A stretch of DNA of 64,000 nt, from NCBI GenBank assembly GCA_020636935.1, contig JACJWW010000001.1, positions 62,001 to 126,000 of the forward strand. Reading direction: 5' to 3'. A program made the translations under genes and the position numbers. Positions 50,445 through 58,956 of the stretch are shown piece by piece (the first letter of the stretch is position 1; each line of letters opens with the position of its first letter). The notes under the pieces were generated by a model. That model saw only the letters and a list, made by a program, of their open reading frames with translations, made no database searches and was not told where the DNA came from. The DNA comes from Nocardioidaceae bacterium. GTDB lineage: Bacteria; Actinomycetota; Actinomycetes; Propionibacteriales; Nocardioidaceae.

Positions 50445-52619
50445 ATGCCTTCCCCGCCTGACCCGAACAGCGCGCGCCCCGGATACGACAAGGTGCTCAA
50501 GCATCTTGCGGTGATGGGCGCGATCGCTGCTGCGATGGGCCTGCTGGTTGCCGGGCTCACGATCCCGGTTGCTGCTTCGCTTGGCTACACCGCGAAGGTC
50601 GTCGACGAGACGGTGCAGCAGTTTCCCGAAGAGCTCGACGAGATGCCGCTTGCCCAGTCGAGCAAGGTGTTGGCCAAGAATGGCAAGGTGATTGCCACCT
50701 TCTATGACGAAAACCGCGTCAACGTGCGCCTGGATCAGATCGCACCGATCATGCAGAAGGCACTCGTCGCGATTGAGGACTATCGCTTCTATGAGCACGG
50801 CGCCCTCGACCTCAAAGGCACCCTGCGCGCCTTCGTGAACAACCAGTCCAGCGGCAGCACCCAGGGCGGCTCTTCGATAACCCAGCAGTTGGCGAAGATG
50901 ACTGCGGTCACGCAGGCGCAGACTCCCGAGCAGCGTAGGGCTGCCGTCGCCGACACCTACCAACGCAAGATCGTGGAGTTGCGCCACGCGATCGCCTTCG
51001 AGCAAAAGCACACCAAAGACTGGATCTTGGAGCGCTACCTCAATATCGCCTATTTCGGTGATGGGGCGTACGGCGTTCAAGCCGCGGCCAAGCACTACTT
51101 CAGCATCGACGCCAGCGAGCTCGACACCCAACAGGCCGCAATACTTGCGGGTCTGGTCAAGAACCCCACCGGCTACAGCCCAGTCCGCTTCCCTGACCGA
51201 GCCAAGGCCAGGCGTGACGTCGTACTCTCACGGATGGGTCAGCTCAATGTGATCCCAGCACAAGAGGCCACCGCCCTCCAGCAGACCGATCTGGATCTCA
51301 ACGTCGCCCCCACCGGCAACGGCTGCATGGCTTCAAAGAGTGCACCCTTCTACTGCGACTACGTGCGTCGCTATCTGCTTGATGATCCGGCCCTCGGAGC
51401 CACGGTGGCTGACCGCGAGCGACTCCTCGACCAAGGCGGCTTGGTGATCCAGACGACAATGGCGCCGGCCTTCCAGCGAGCCGCCACCAACGCCGCGCAG
51501 GGAGCCGTCGACCCCACCGACATGGCGATCGGGGCGCTGGCGATGGTTGAGCCGGGCACCGGCAATGTGTTGGGCATCGGGCAGTCGCGGCCGATGGGCC
51601 GTGACAAGGCCAAGGGCCAGACCTTCCTCGATTACGCCGTGCCCACTCAGTACGGCGACTCAAACGGCTTCCAGGCAGGCTCCACCTTCAAGCTCTTCGT
51701 GATCGCTGCCGCGCTCGAACAGGGGATGTCCCCCTACACCTCGATCAGCTCGCCTGCCCAAGTGAGCTTGGCGATGAACAAATTCATGCTGTGCAATGAC
51801 CAGCCCTACAGCAGCTATGACACTTGGGAACCGCGCAACTCCACCAGCAGCGGCACGATGAACATGTATTCGGGCACCCAACTGTCGGTCAACACCTTCT
51901 TTGCCCAACTTGAGCAGCGCACCGGCATCTGCGATCCCTATCGCTTGGCCACCGAGATGGGCGTGCAGTTGACCAACCCCAAGCACGAGATGGTGCCCTC
52001 CTTCACCCTCGGCGTGGCCGACGTGAGCCCCTTGGAGATGGCTGAGGCCTACGCGACCTTCGCTGCGCGTGGCAAGGCCTGTCAGGCGCGGCCGGTCGCC
52101 CGGATCCTCAATCCTGATGGCTCGCTCTTCAAGGATTACCCAAAGAGCTGTAGTCAGGTGATGGAGAAGGACACCGCAGATCGGGTCAATGACATCCTGC
52201 GGGGGGTGATGGCACCGGGTGGATTCGGATCAGCACTCAACATCAACAAGCAGTCCGCTGGCAAGACCGGTACGACGCAGGGCAATGTCGCGGTGTGGTT
52301 CAACGGCTACACCCCAGCTGTCGCGACGGCCGCGATGATCGCCGGCGCCAACTCCAATGGGATCCCGATGAGCCTCAACGGGCAGCGAGTCGGTGGCAGC
52401 TATATCGGCACCGCACATGGCTCGACGGTGGCTGGGCCGATGTGGTCAGCGGCGATGCGCGACGTACAGGACCTATTGCCCAGTGCCTACTTCACGAGGC
52501 CGATCTATATCGCCCCGCCGCCACCTCCACCGTCGGCAAGCAAGGGCCCGGATGCTGACGCCAAGAAGGGCAACAAACCGGGTCGGCGCGGCAACAACGG
52601 CAAGAAGCGGGGCCGCTGA
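50445..52619 (+). CDS. Bifunctional class A penicillin-binding protein (PonA2-like)
   Basis: Peptidoglycan synthase of 724 residues: short cytoplasmic part, one membrane helix (about 23-46), GT51 glycosyltransferase (EDYRFYEHGALD, GGSSITQQLAKM, KRKIVELRHAIAFEQ-like block) and transpeptidase with STFK at 413-416, SVN near 481 and KTGTT from 607. It has no C-terminal PASTA domain, unlike mycobacterial PonA2, ending instead in a basic Lys/Gly/Arg tail. Same place as Rv3682. Confidence 0.94.
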   Translation: MPSPPDPNSARPGYDKVLKHLAVMGAIAAAMGLLVAGLTIPVAASLGYTAKVVDETVQQFPEELDEMPLAQSSKVLAKNGKVIATFYDENRVNVRLDQIAPIMQKALVAIEDYRFYEHGALDLKGTLRAFVNNQSSGSTQGGSSITQQLAKMTAVTQAQTPEQRRAAVADTYQRKIVELRHAIAFEQKHTKDWILERYLNIAYFGDGAYGVQAAAKHYFSIDASELDTQQAAILAGLVKNPTGYSPVRFPDRAKARRDVVLSRMGQLNVIPAQEATALQQTDLDLNVAPTGNGCMASKSAPFYCDYVRRYLLDDPALGATVADRERLLDQGGLVIQTTMAPAFQRAATNAAQGAVDPTDMAIGALAMVEPGTGNVLGIGQSRPMGRDKAKGQTFLDYAVPTQYGDSNGFQAGSTFKLFVIAAALEQGMSPYTSISSPAQVSLAMNKFMLCNDQPYSSYDTWEPRNSTSSGTMNMYSGTQLSVNTFFAQLEQRTGICDPYRLATEMGVQLTNPKHEMVPSFTLGVADVSPLEMAEAYATFAARGKACQARPVARILNPDGSLFKDYPKSCSQVMEKDTADRVNDILRGVMAPGGFGSALNINKQSAGKTGTTQGNVAVWFNGYTPAVATAAMIAGANSNGIPMSLNGQRVGGSYIGTAHGSTVAGPMWSAAMRDVQDLLPSAYFTRPIYIAPPPPPPSASKGPDADAKKGNKPGRRGNNGKKRGR

Positions 52620-52622
52620 GCT

Positions 52623-53081
52623 TTAGGAGAGCAGGCGCTTGACCTCGGCTGCTACCGCTCCACCATCGGCTCGACCCTTGACCTTCGGGTTGAGCACGCC
52701 CATGACGCGCCCCATGGCCTTCATGCCTTCACCCGCCACGCCAAGCTCGGCGATGGCTTCGGTGACCAGAGCCGAGATCTCCTCGGGTGAGAGCTGCTCA
52801 GGCAAATAGTCGGCGATCACCGCTGCCTCCATGCGCTCCTTGCCAGCCGCCTCGGTGCGGCCCGCATCGTCGAAGGCAGCAGCTGCCTCGCGGCGCTTCT
52901 TCGCCTCTTGGGCCAACACTGTGAGCACGTCTTCGTCAGTGAGCTCCTTGGACTCCTTCCCAGCAACCTCGGCGTTGGTGATCGCGGTCAGCACCATCCT
53001 GATGGTGGAGGATTTCAGCGACTCGCGCGCCTTGATCGCATCGGTCAGGTCGGCACGCAGTCGGTCCTTGAGCTCACTCAT
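52623..53081 (-). CDS. GatB/YqeY-domain protein
   Basis: Protein of 152 residues matching the YqeY family: MSELKDRLRADLTDAIKARE, TIRMVLTAI and the C-terminal MGRVMGVLNPKVKGRADGG. Related to the tRNA-binding tail of GatB but stand-alone; precise role unknown. Starts at ATG 53081. Divergent from the metallophosphoesterase with only 27 bases between starts. Confidence 0.9.
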   Translation of the reverse strand: MSELKDRLRADLTDAIKARESLKSSTIRMVLTAITNAEVAGKESKELTDEDVLTVLAQEAKKRREAAAAFDDAGRTEAAGKERMEAAVIADYLPEQLSPEEISALVTEAIAELGVAGEGMKAMGRVMGVLNPKVKGRADGGAVAAEVKRLLS

Positions 53082-53108
53082 GTGGACCATTGTGGCAGGG
53101 TTGAGCGC

Positions 53109-54047
53109 ATGGTCGCGCCCAGCATTACCCGCACCCTCGCCGGAGTCGCGGGTCTGGGGGCGGTAGCCGGTCTGGGCACCTTGGCCTACTCGGCTGGCTG
53201 GGAGGTGCGCAATTTCGTCGTACGTCGTGCCGCCATCGCCGCACTCCCCCCGGGCGCTCAGCCCATCAAGGTGCTGCACGTCACCGATCTCCACCTCGTG
53301 CCGCGTCAGGGTCGCAAGCGTGCGTGGCTGGCATCGCTGGCTGATCTGGAGCCCGATCTGGTGATAAACACCGGTGACAATCTCGCCCACATGGGGTCGG
53401 TTGCACCCCTGGTCGAAGGCTTCGGTCGGCTGCTCGACGTACCCGGCGTCTTCGTCTTTGGCTCAAATGACTATTTCTCACCACGACTGCGCAACCCGGT
53501 GAAGTACCTGCTTCCCGACGACGGGGAGCGCAATGTCAACTCCCCGATGCTCCCCTTCGAGGATCTGCGCACTGAGTTCAAACGGCACGGCTGGCTCGAT
53601 CTCAACAATGCATTTGGACAGCTGGTCGTCAACGGCACCTCGATCGCCTTCGCCGGAGTCGACGACCCGCACTTGGAGTACGACGACCTGACTGCGATCG
53701 GTGGCCCGGCCGATGCCAGCGCCGACCTGAGGATCGGCGTCACGCACGCGCCGTACTTGCGGGTGCTCGACCAGTTTGCCCGCGATGGCTACGACATCAC
53801 CATGGCCGGACACACCCACGGCGGCCAGCTTTGTCTGCCGATCAAGGGAGCGCTGGTCACCAACTGTGACCTCGATCGGGCTCGAGTCAGCGGCCTGCAT
53901 CGCCATCCAGCCGACTCAATGGCCGGCGATCCCGAGAGTGCGTGGCTGCATGTGTCTGCCGGAGCAGGCACTTCCCCATTTGCTCCGGTGCGCTTCTGCT
54001 GCCGCCCCGAAGCCGTGCTGGTGACCCTGACCCCCAAGGTCGCGTGA
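53109..54047 (+). CDS. Metallophosphoesterase (Rv3683 type)
   Basis: Calcineurin-like phosphoesterase of 312 residues: metal motifs VTDLHLV, TGDNL, GSND, THAP and GHTHGGQL are all present, with an N-terminal membrane segment (TLAGVAGLGAVAGLGTLAY). Substrate unknown, possibly a UDP-lipid or a phosphoester in the envelope. Closes the run of gene order shared with mycobacteria. Confidence 0.9.
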   Translation: MVAPSITRTLAGVAGLGAVAGLGTLAYSAGWEVRNFVVRRAAIAALPPGAQPIKVLHVTDLHLVPRQGRKRAWLASLADLEPDLVINTGDNLAHMGSVAPLVEGFGRLLDVPGVFVFGSNDYFSPRLRNPVKYLLPDDGERNVNSPMLPFEDLRTEFKRHGWLDLNNAFGQLVVNGTSIAFAGVDDPHLEYDDLTAIGGPADASADLRIGVTHAPYLRVLDQFARDGYDITMAGHTHGGQLCLPIKGALVTNCDLDRARVSGLHRHPADSMAGDPESAWLHVSAGAGTSPFAPVRFCCRPEAVLVTLTPKVA

Positions 54048-54131
54048 GCTCACAAACTTGCCGAGTCCCCACTGCGCGTACGCCGACCTGCTCCGATAGA
54101 CTCACCACGCTCTCAGCGCTGCTGAGGGCGG

Positions 54132-54205
<74 letters not shown>

Positions 54206-54230
54206 CATTTTGGGTGTTTTTACATCCACG

Positions 54231-54268
54231 ACGGCCGGACCCAATCGGGTTCGGCCGTTGTTGGTTTT
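54231..54268 (+). terminator. Intrinsic terminator after tRNA-Pro
   Basis: Twelve-bp stem ACGGCCGGACCC/GGGTTCGGCCGT (one G-T pair), loop AATC, followed by TGTTGGTTTT. It ends 16 bases before the broken cobT. Confidence 0.85.
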
Positions 54269-54283
54269 GAACTGGGAGGCCAA

Positions 54284-55320
54284 ATGGGTCAAGTGTCAGC
54301 TCCGTCCGAAACCAGCCGCAAGGAAGCCTCAGGGCGCCTAGCCGCACTCGCAACTCCCCCAGGTGCGCTCGGCCACTTGGGCGATCTAGGAGTTTGGCTT
54401 GCCGCGTGCCAAGGACAAGTGCCACCCGCACCCATCGACAACGTGCGCTTGGTCATCTTTGCCGGCGATCACGGGGTGGCCGCTCATGGCGTCTCAGCCT
54501 TCCCACCCGCGATCACCGGAGCCATGGTGCGCACCTTCCTGCTGGGCAAGGCCGGTGTCAGCGCTCTCGCCCAAGCCCATGACGCGTATCGGTGCGAGTC
54601 CTCGACCTGGGGTGGACGAAGACTTCAGCGACGTTGACGAGGCAACTCAGTGGCCTTGACGGCGTACAAGGTCAGGCGGGCAGCGGCGCCATCCACCTCG
54701 AGGACGCCCTGTCTCCCGAGCAGACCAGAGCGGCTCTGGAAGCTGGAGCCAAGATCGCCTGAGAAGAGATTTCGGCTGGTGCGCAGCTATTGATCAGTGG
54801 AGACATGGGCATCGGCAACACCACTGTCGCTTCAGCCCTGGTTGCTGCCGCGCTGGGCTTGCCTGCCCCAGAGGTGGTGGGATGAGGCACCGGCATCGAC
54901 GATGCCGGATTGACCCAAGCAAGCCGTGATTGACGCTGCTTTGTCAGAGCCGGCGCCCGCACCGACGACCCCGTCGAGACGCTCACCGCCTTGGGCTCTG
55001 CAGACCTCGCCGCCACAACCGGCTACTTGATCGCCGCCGCCCACCACGGCGTTCCTGTGCTGCTCGATGGCCTGATGAGCGTGGCCTGCGCGTTGTCCGC
55101 CGAGCGCATGGAGCCGGGGGTTTCAGCGTGGTTCGCCGCTGGCCATCGATCGACTGAGCCGGCTCAGTCACTGGCGCTGTCCAAGCTCGGCGTGGAGCCC
55201 ATCCTTGATCTCGGGCTCAGGCTGGGAGAAGGTTCTGGCGCGGTCGCGGCAGTCCCGTTGGTACGAAGCGCTGTCGCCCTGCTGCGCGATGTCGCCCTCC
55301 TCGAGGAGCTCGGAGCCTGA
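54284..55320 (+). pseudogene. cobT: Broken cobT (DMB phosphoribosyltransferase)
   Basis: Translations of different frames together spell CobT: the N-terminus with TPPGALGHLGDLGVWLAA and VIFAGDHGVAAHGVSAFPP, then SGAIHLEDALSPEQTRAALEAG, SGDMGIGNTTVASALVAAA, and the C-terminus TDDPVETLTALGSADLAAT through VACALSAERMEP. The frame is broken by at least three shifts (two within about 30 bases near 54595-54615, more near 54660 and 54920) and by in-frame TGA codons near 54752, 54893 and 54929. The intact enzyme would make alpha-ribazole phosphate for cobalamin. The decay is far from the clean neighbours cobS and cobU. Confidence 0.85.
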
Positions 55321-56087
55321 TGCTGCTCGACGCGTGGCGCCTGGCTGTCGGCACCCTGACCGCCGTGCCAGTGCGGCCGCCCATGACAGTGGATCGTCGA
55401 CGTGCTGGCTTGGCGATGCTGCTTGCCCCGCTGGCAGTACTTCCCTTGAGCTTGGCTCTTGCTCTGGTTGTCGCGCTCGGTCATTGGTTGACCCTCAGCT
55501 ACGCCATCACCGCACTGCTGGCAATCGCCGTGACAGTCGTGGGCAACCGGGGCTTCCACCTGGACGGCTTGTCGGATGTGGCTGACGGTCTTGCCGCCTC
55601 CTTCGACCGCGATCGCTCGCTACAGGTCATGAAGTCCGGAACTTCAGGCCCGGCAGGAGTGGTGGCTACGGTGTTGGTAATCGGGCTGCAGGTCTCTGGT
55701 CTGGCGGCCTTGCTCGGCTCGGTCGAATGGTGGCGAGCCGCAGTGTTGGCCGGGCTGGCAGTGTGCCTGTCCCGGGTCGCATTGGTGACTTGTTGCGCAC
55801 GTGGCATCCCAGCGGCCCGACAAGATGGACTCGGCGAGACCTACACCCAAAGCATCACGCGATCTGGAGCGGTCGCACTCGTGGCCCTGGCTGCAGCACT
55901 GCTCAGCTTTGCCGGATGCTGGGCCGGGCTCGAATGGTGGCGCGGGGCACTGGCAATGGCAATCGCCACCGTTGTCTGCCTCATCATGGTGCTCCACGCC
56001 GTACGCCGATTTGGCGGCGTCACCGGCGATGTTTTCGGCGCCGCAGTGGAGATTGCCCTTGCTGCGATCTTCGTAGTGCTGTCTTGA
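55320..56087 (+). CDS. cobS: Adenosylcobinamide-GDP ribazoletransferase (cobalamin synthase)
   Basis: Integral membrane enzyme of 255 residues that joins adenosylcobinamide-GDP and alpha-ribazole. The motif GNRGFHLDGLSDVADGLAAS with the conserved Asp pairs and DRDRSLQVMKSGTSGPAG is intact, with about seven hydrophobic helices and the end FGGVTGDVFGAAVEI. Its ATG overlaps the cobT stop (TGATG), so it was once coupled to cobT translation. Confidence 0.93.
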   Translation: MLLDAWRLAVGTLTAVPVRPPMTVDRRRAGLAMLLAPLAVLPLSLALALVVALGHWLTLSYAITALLAIAVTVVGNRGFHLDGLSDVADGLAASFDRDRSLQVMKSGTSGPAGVVATVLVIGLQVSGLAALLGSVEWWRAAVLAGLAVCLSRVALVTCCARGIPAARQDGLGETYTQSITRSGAVALVALAAALLSFAGCWAGLEWWRGALAMAIATVVCLIMVLHAVRRFGGVTGDVFGAAVEIALAAIFVVLS

Positions 56088-56097
56088 GCATCCTCGC

Positions 56098-56622
56098 TCA
56101 GAGGACGAGCACCCGCCCCGCGATGACTAGGTGCACCTCGTCGCACGCGGCCGCCAACGACTGGTTGACCACCCCGAGTAGATCTCGGAACAGGCGCCCA
56201 GAACGGTGGGCCGGGACCACACCGAGCCCTACTTCATTGGTCACGAGCACCACCTGGTCACGCTTTGCCAGCACTTCGACTGCCTGATCAAGCAACTCGG
56301 TGATGACCGCAAGGACATCCTCACTTGCCGCCTCCCACAGGCCGCGTTGATCAAGCACCGCTGCGAGCCAAGTGCCCAGACAGTCAACGACCACGGGCCC
56401 GGGCGTACGCAGCGCTTCGACCAGGTCTCGGGTCTCCAATGTCGTCCAATGGGGTGGGCGTCTCTCCTGGTGTGACCTGATCCGGGCAGCCCAGTCAGGG
56501 TCCGGGTCTTCTGCAATCGTCGGCCCGGGGGCGACGTAGGTGACTGGCGACAAGTCAGTCAACAAGGCCTCGGCATGGCGGGACTTGCCCGAGCGCACAC
56601 CACCAGTGACCAGGGTCTTCAC
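56098..56622 (-). CDS. cobU: Adenosylcobinamide kinase/guanylyltransferase
   Basis: Protein of 174 residues, close to the usual 180. The P-loop GGVRSGKSRHAE at the N-terminus, the acceptor region RIRSHQERRPPHWTTLE with the GMP-carrying His, and VVDCLGTWL are intact, and VTNEVGLGVVPA is typical. Start GTG 56622 has GAGG eight bases upstream. Convergent with cobS, 10 bases apart. Same direction as the next gene, with a 5-base gap. Confidence 0.92.
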   Translation of the reverse strand: MKTLVTGGVRSGKSRHAEALLTDLSPVTYVAPGPTIAEDPDPDWAARIRSHQERRPPHWTTLETRDLVEALRTPGPVVVDCLGTWLAAVLDQRGLWEAASEDVLAVITELLDQAVEVLAKRDQVVLVTNEVGLGVVPAHRSGRLFRDLLGVVNQSLAAACDEVHLVIAGRVLVL

Positions 56623-56627
56623 ATCTG

Positions 56628-57209
56628 TTACCTCGCCATTCTTGGGGATGCCGCGCCCAATCGCCGTACTCCTCCGATTGCCCACGAGTGAAGCAACCGA
56701 CAGTCATTGTTTGCCCACCATTGCAGATCTAGCTTGTCTAGGGTGAAAGTAATCGGAAGCAACCCATCCATCCGATCACGGACTTCGCCAAGAGTGACCC
56801 CACCGGCCGGGTGATCGAGAGTCAGATGTGGCACTGGGTCGGGGAACTCACCTGCGTAGGGCGGGAAGTCGGGGAAGCACGCGCTTAGCTCAGCGGTGAG
56901 CCTGCGGAAGGGCTCCTCAGGCTCAGGGCGAAGGTGGATCACTCCGCCGACAAACTCCTCCACTTCCGACAAGGTGACCAGCGTCGGCTCCACTCTGGCA
57001 GCGATCTCACCCACACGGTCGAGGTCGGCTCGGGTGGGCCGCACGACCCACGGCGCCAGCACTGTGATGTGCGCGTGGACGAATCTGGGATCGGTGGACA
57101 CGAAGGTCTTGTCATAGTGAGCAGTGCGACTGCGGACCACCTGATCAAGTTGCGGCACTGGGACCGCCAAGACGGTGTGCCCATTCGTGTGCTTGGGAGT
57201 CTCGACCAC
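56628..57209 (-). CDS. 2H phosphoesterase (2'-5' RNA ligase family)
   Basis: Protein of 193 residues with the two His-containing motifs of the 2H superfamily, HAHITVL (near 46) and PHLTLDH (near 127). Members hydrolyse cyclic phosphates or 2'-5' bonds in RNA or nucleotides; substrate unknown. It ends 5 bases before the cobU start, so they may be co-transcribed. Start GTG 57209. Confidence 0.82.
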   Translation of the reverse strand: MVETPKHTNGHTVLAVPVPQLDQVVRSRTAHYDKTFVSTDPRFVHAHITVLAPWVVRPTRADLDRVGEIAARVEPTLVTLSEVEEFVGGVIHLRPEPEEPFRRLTAELSACFPDFPPYAGEFPDPVPHLTLDHPAGGVTLGEVRDRMDGLLPITFTLDKLDLQWWANNDCRLLHSWAIGGVRRLGAASPRMAR

Positions 57210-57360
57210 TTAGTGGTTCCTCTACTGGGCGCTGGTCGCAAGGGTGTGTCAGCACCTTACGGCACATCTGGTCTCAAAGGACTCCCCGAATGCCTACCGG
57301 TTGCTTGCCCGCCATCAGGCAGGCGTACGGTGAATATTAAATCCAAATCAGGAGGAAATA

Positions 57361-57966
57361 ATGGCAGAGATCTTGGGGCCCCAGCGACTTGGCCCACTGA
57401 CCTGGCTGGTCGGCGAGTGGGAGGGCAATGTCGGCGTCGACGTGTCGTACCACAACAAGGACGACGAGACTTCGGAGACGAGCTACTTCGAGAAGGCTTG
57501 GTTCAAGCCAATCGGCGTACAAGAAAACGGCCAGCAGACCTTGGAAGGCCTCACCTTCCAGATGACCGCATGGCGCCATGGCGAAGAGACCATGCAGCCA
57601 TTCCATGACGAGGTCGGCTACCTGTTGTGGGACAAGGAAAACGGCCAAGTGATGCGCAATGTCGTCTTCGGTCGCGGCATCGCAATCCTCGCCGGGGGCA
57701 ATGCCTCACCGCGTGACAAGGCGGTGACCTTCAACGCGACGCCGGGCAGCCCCAACTACGGCATCCTGCAAAACAAGTACCTCTCCGAGCGTGCAGAGCT
57801 GAAGGACTTCACCAGCACCTTCCGGCTCAACGACGACGGCACCTTCACCTACACCCAAGACCTCGTCTTGCGGTTGGCGATCCTCGACAATCTCGAGATG
57901 CACCACACCGACACCAACACCCTGACCAAGGTGAACAGCTTCCACCCAGGCACTGGTTACAACTGA
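57361..57966 (+). CDS. Nitrobindin-like heme-binding beta-barrel (FABP family)
   Basis: Protein of 201 residues of the THAP4/nitrobindin fold. LGPLTWLVGEWEGNVGVD is the conserved start; the C-terminal LEMHHTDTNTLTKV supplies the heme-ligand His region. It probably binds ferric heme and isomerises peroxynitrite. A strong ribosome site AGGAGG lies before ATG 57361, preceded by an AT-rich stretch (57330-57350). Confidence 0.88.
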   Translation: MAEILGPQRLGPLTWLVGEWEGNVGVDVSYHNKDDETSETSYFEKAWFKPIGVQENGQQTLEGLTFQMTAWRHGEETMQPFHDEVGYLLWDKENGQVMRNVVFGRGIAILAGGNASPRDKAVTFNATPGSPNYGILQNKYLSERAELKDFTSTFRLNDDGTFTYTQDLVLRLAILDNLEMHHTDTNTLTKVNSFHPGTGYN

Positions 57967-57990
57967 CTCAAGAACCGCGCAGCCGCTGGA

Positions 57991-58100
57991 CTTGCGTCAT
58001 ACATTGCGTGAGCGCCGAGCCTAGCGTCATGCCTTTCGTGGCCATATGCCCACGAGTTGGATGACGTAGGCCGCAATACACACGGGCCGTATGACGCAAG
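57991..58100. repeat. 110-bp inverted repeat with four GCGTCAT-type boxes
   Basis: The 12-mer CTTGCGTCATAC (57991-58002) is mirrored exactly by GTATGACGCAAG (58089-58100). Inside, CGTCAT (58025-58030) is mirrored by ATGACG (58061-58066), flanked by GCCTA/TAGGC. All arms share one centre near 58045.5, and each pair of boxes is 30 bp apart. The 213-bp convergent gap between the nitrobindin gene and the next gene holds nothing else. Possible REP/MITE-like element or large terminator. Confidence 0.75.
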
Positions 58101-58179
58101 CGGCACTGCGGTCGGCGTCGTACCCGCCTTGGGCGGGAAAGGCATCGGAGCGATACCCAGCGATGGGCTGGCGCAGCGC

Positions 58180-58776
58180 TCAGGAGTCCACGACGAACTC
58201 GTCACTGTGGATGAAGATCCCCTCTGCCCGAAGCAGAGCGCAGATGGTGTTGGTCTTAGCTGAGACGGACTCAGTGCCAAAACTGTGAAGATCACCCGGT
58301 GAGCTGCCGTGGACTGGATAGACCAATCCTTCATGGACATCTTCGGCAATCGCAAGGGCAAGGCCCAAGTGATGTTGATGCCCGAGATACCACACGCCCC
58401 CGGGCCCGTAGTCGATGACGTAGAGCACCTTGTCAAGGCGGTGAGCGTTCAACGCAGGACCCACCCGGCCTAGGCGCACCATCGGACCCGGCGTGAATGG
58501 GTCGTAGAAACTCGCATAAGTGTGGCCAGTCAGGTTGTGAGCCCTCAAGGCTTGCCCGACTTCTACGACCCGGTGGCCACGCCCGCCAGGTTCGATCCTG
58601 ATGTCGCTGACAAAGGGGCTCTGGCCACTGCTCTCGTAGAGGTCAGGCACCCAGGAGACGCCGCTCTTGGTCAAGGCCATGCCGGCACCGGAGTACGACT
58701 CGACAGTGCACCTGATGTGGACGACACCGTTTTCATGCGCCACGGCAAGTGCGGGGCGCGGGGGATTCTTGGACAT
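58180..58776 (-). CDS. Conserved-looking hypothetical protein (198 aa)
   Basis: Protein of 198 residues. Begins MSKNPPRPALAVAHENG; the middle is beta-rich (GVVHIRCTVESYSGAG, VSDIRIEPGGRGHRVVEVGQAL) and the C-terminal half includes KVLYVIDYGPGGVWYLGHQHH. No family recognised, no signal peptide or membrane segment. Start ATG 58776 has AGGAG eight bases upstream. It stands alone between the inverted repeat and the AI-2E transporter. Confidence 0.65.
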   Translation of the reverse strand: MSKNPPRPALAVAHENGVVHIRCTVESYSGAGMALTKSGVSWVPDLYESSGQSPFVSDIRIEPGGRGHRVVEVGQALRAHNLTGHTYASFYDPFTPGPMVRLGRVGPALNAHRLDKVLYVIDYGPGGVWYLGHQHHLGLALAIAEDVHEGLVYPVHGSSPGDLHSFGTESVSAKTNTICALLRAEGIFIHSDEFVVDS

Positions 58777-58956
58777 CAACTCTCTCCTGACTCCTGGCTG
58801 GACCAAAACTTCCTCCCCTGGCGGGGTCACTGCTTAGGTGCACGGGCAGTGCGGAAAATGTCCATCGATGAATTTCCTGCGTGGTTGTCGTGACACAACG
58901 CCATACGAGTGGCTGGCGCTGGCTAGGGTGGGCCTCAACCGACCAGGTGGGGAGCG

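Noticed and set aside
54206..54283. Cobalamin riboswitch before cobT
   Set aside because: The segment holds only the tRNA 3' flank and a terminator; no B12 box was found.
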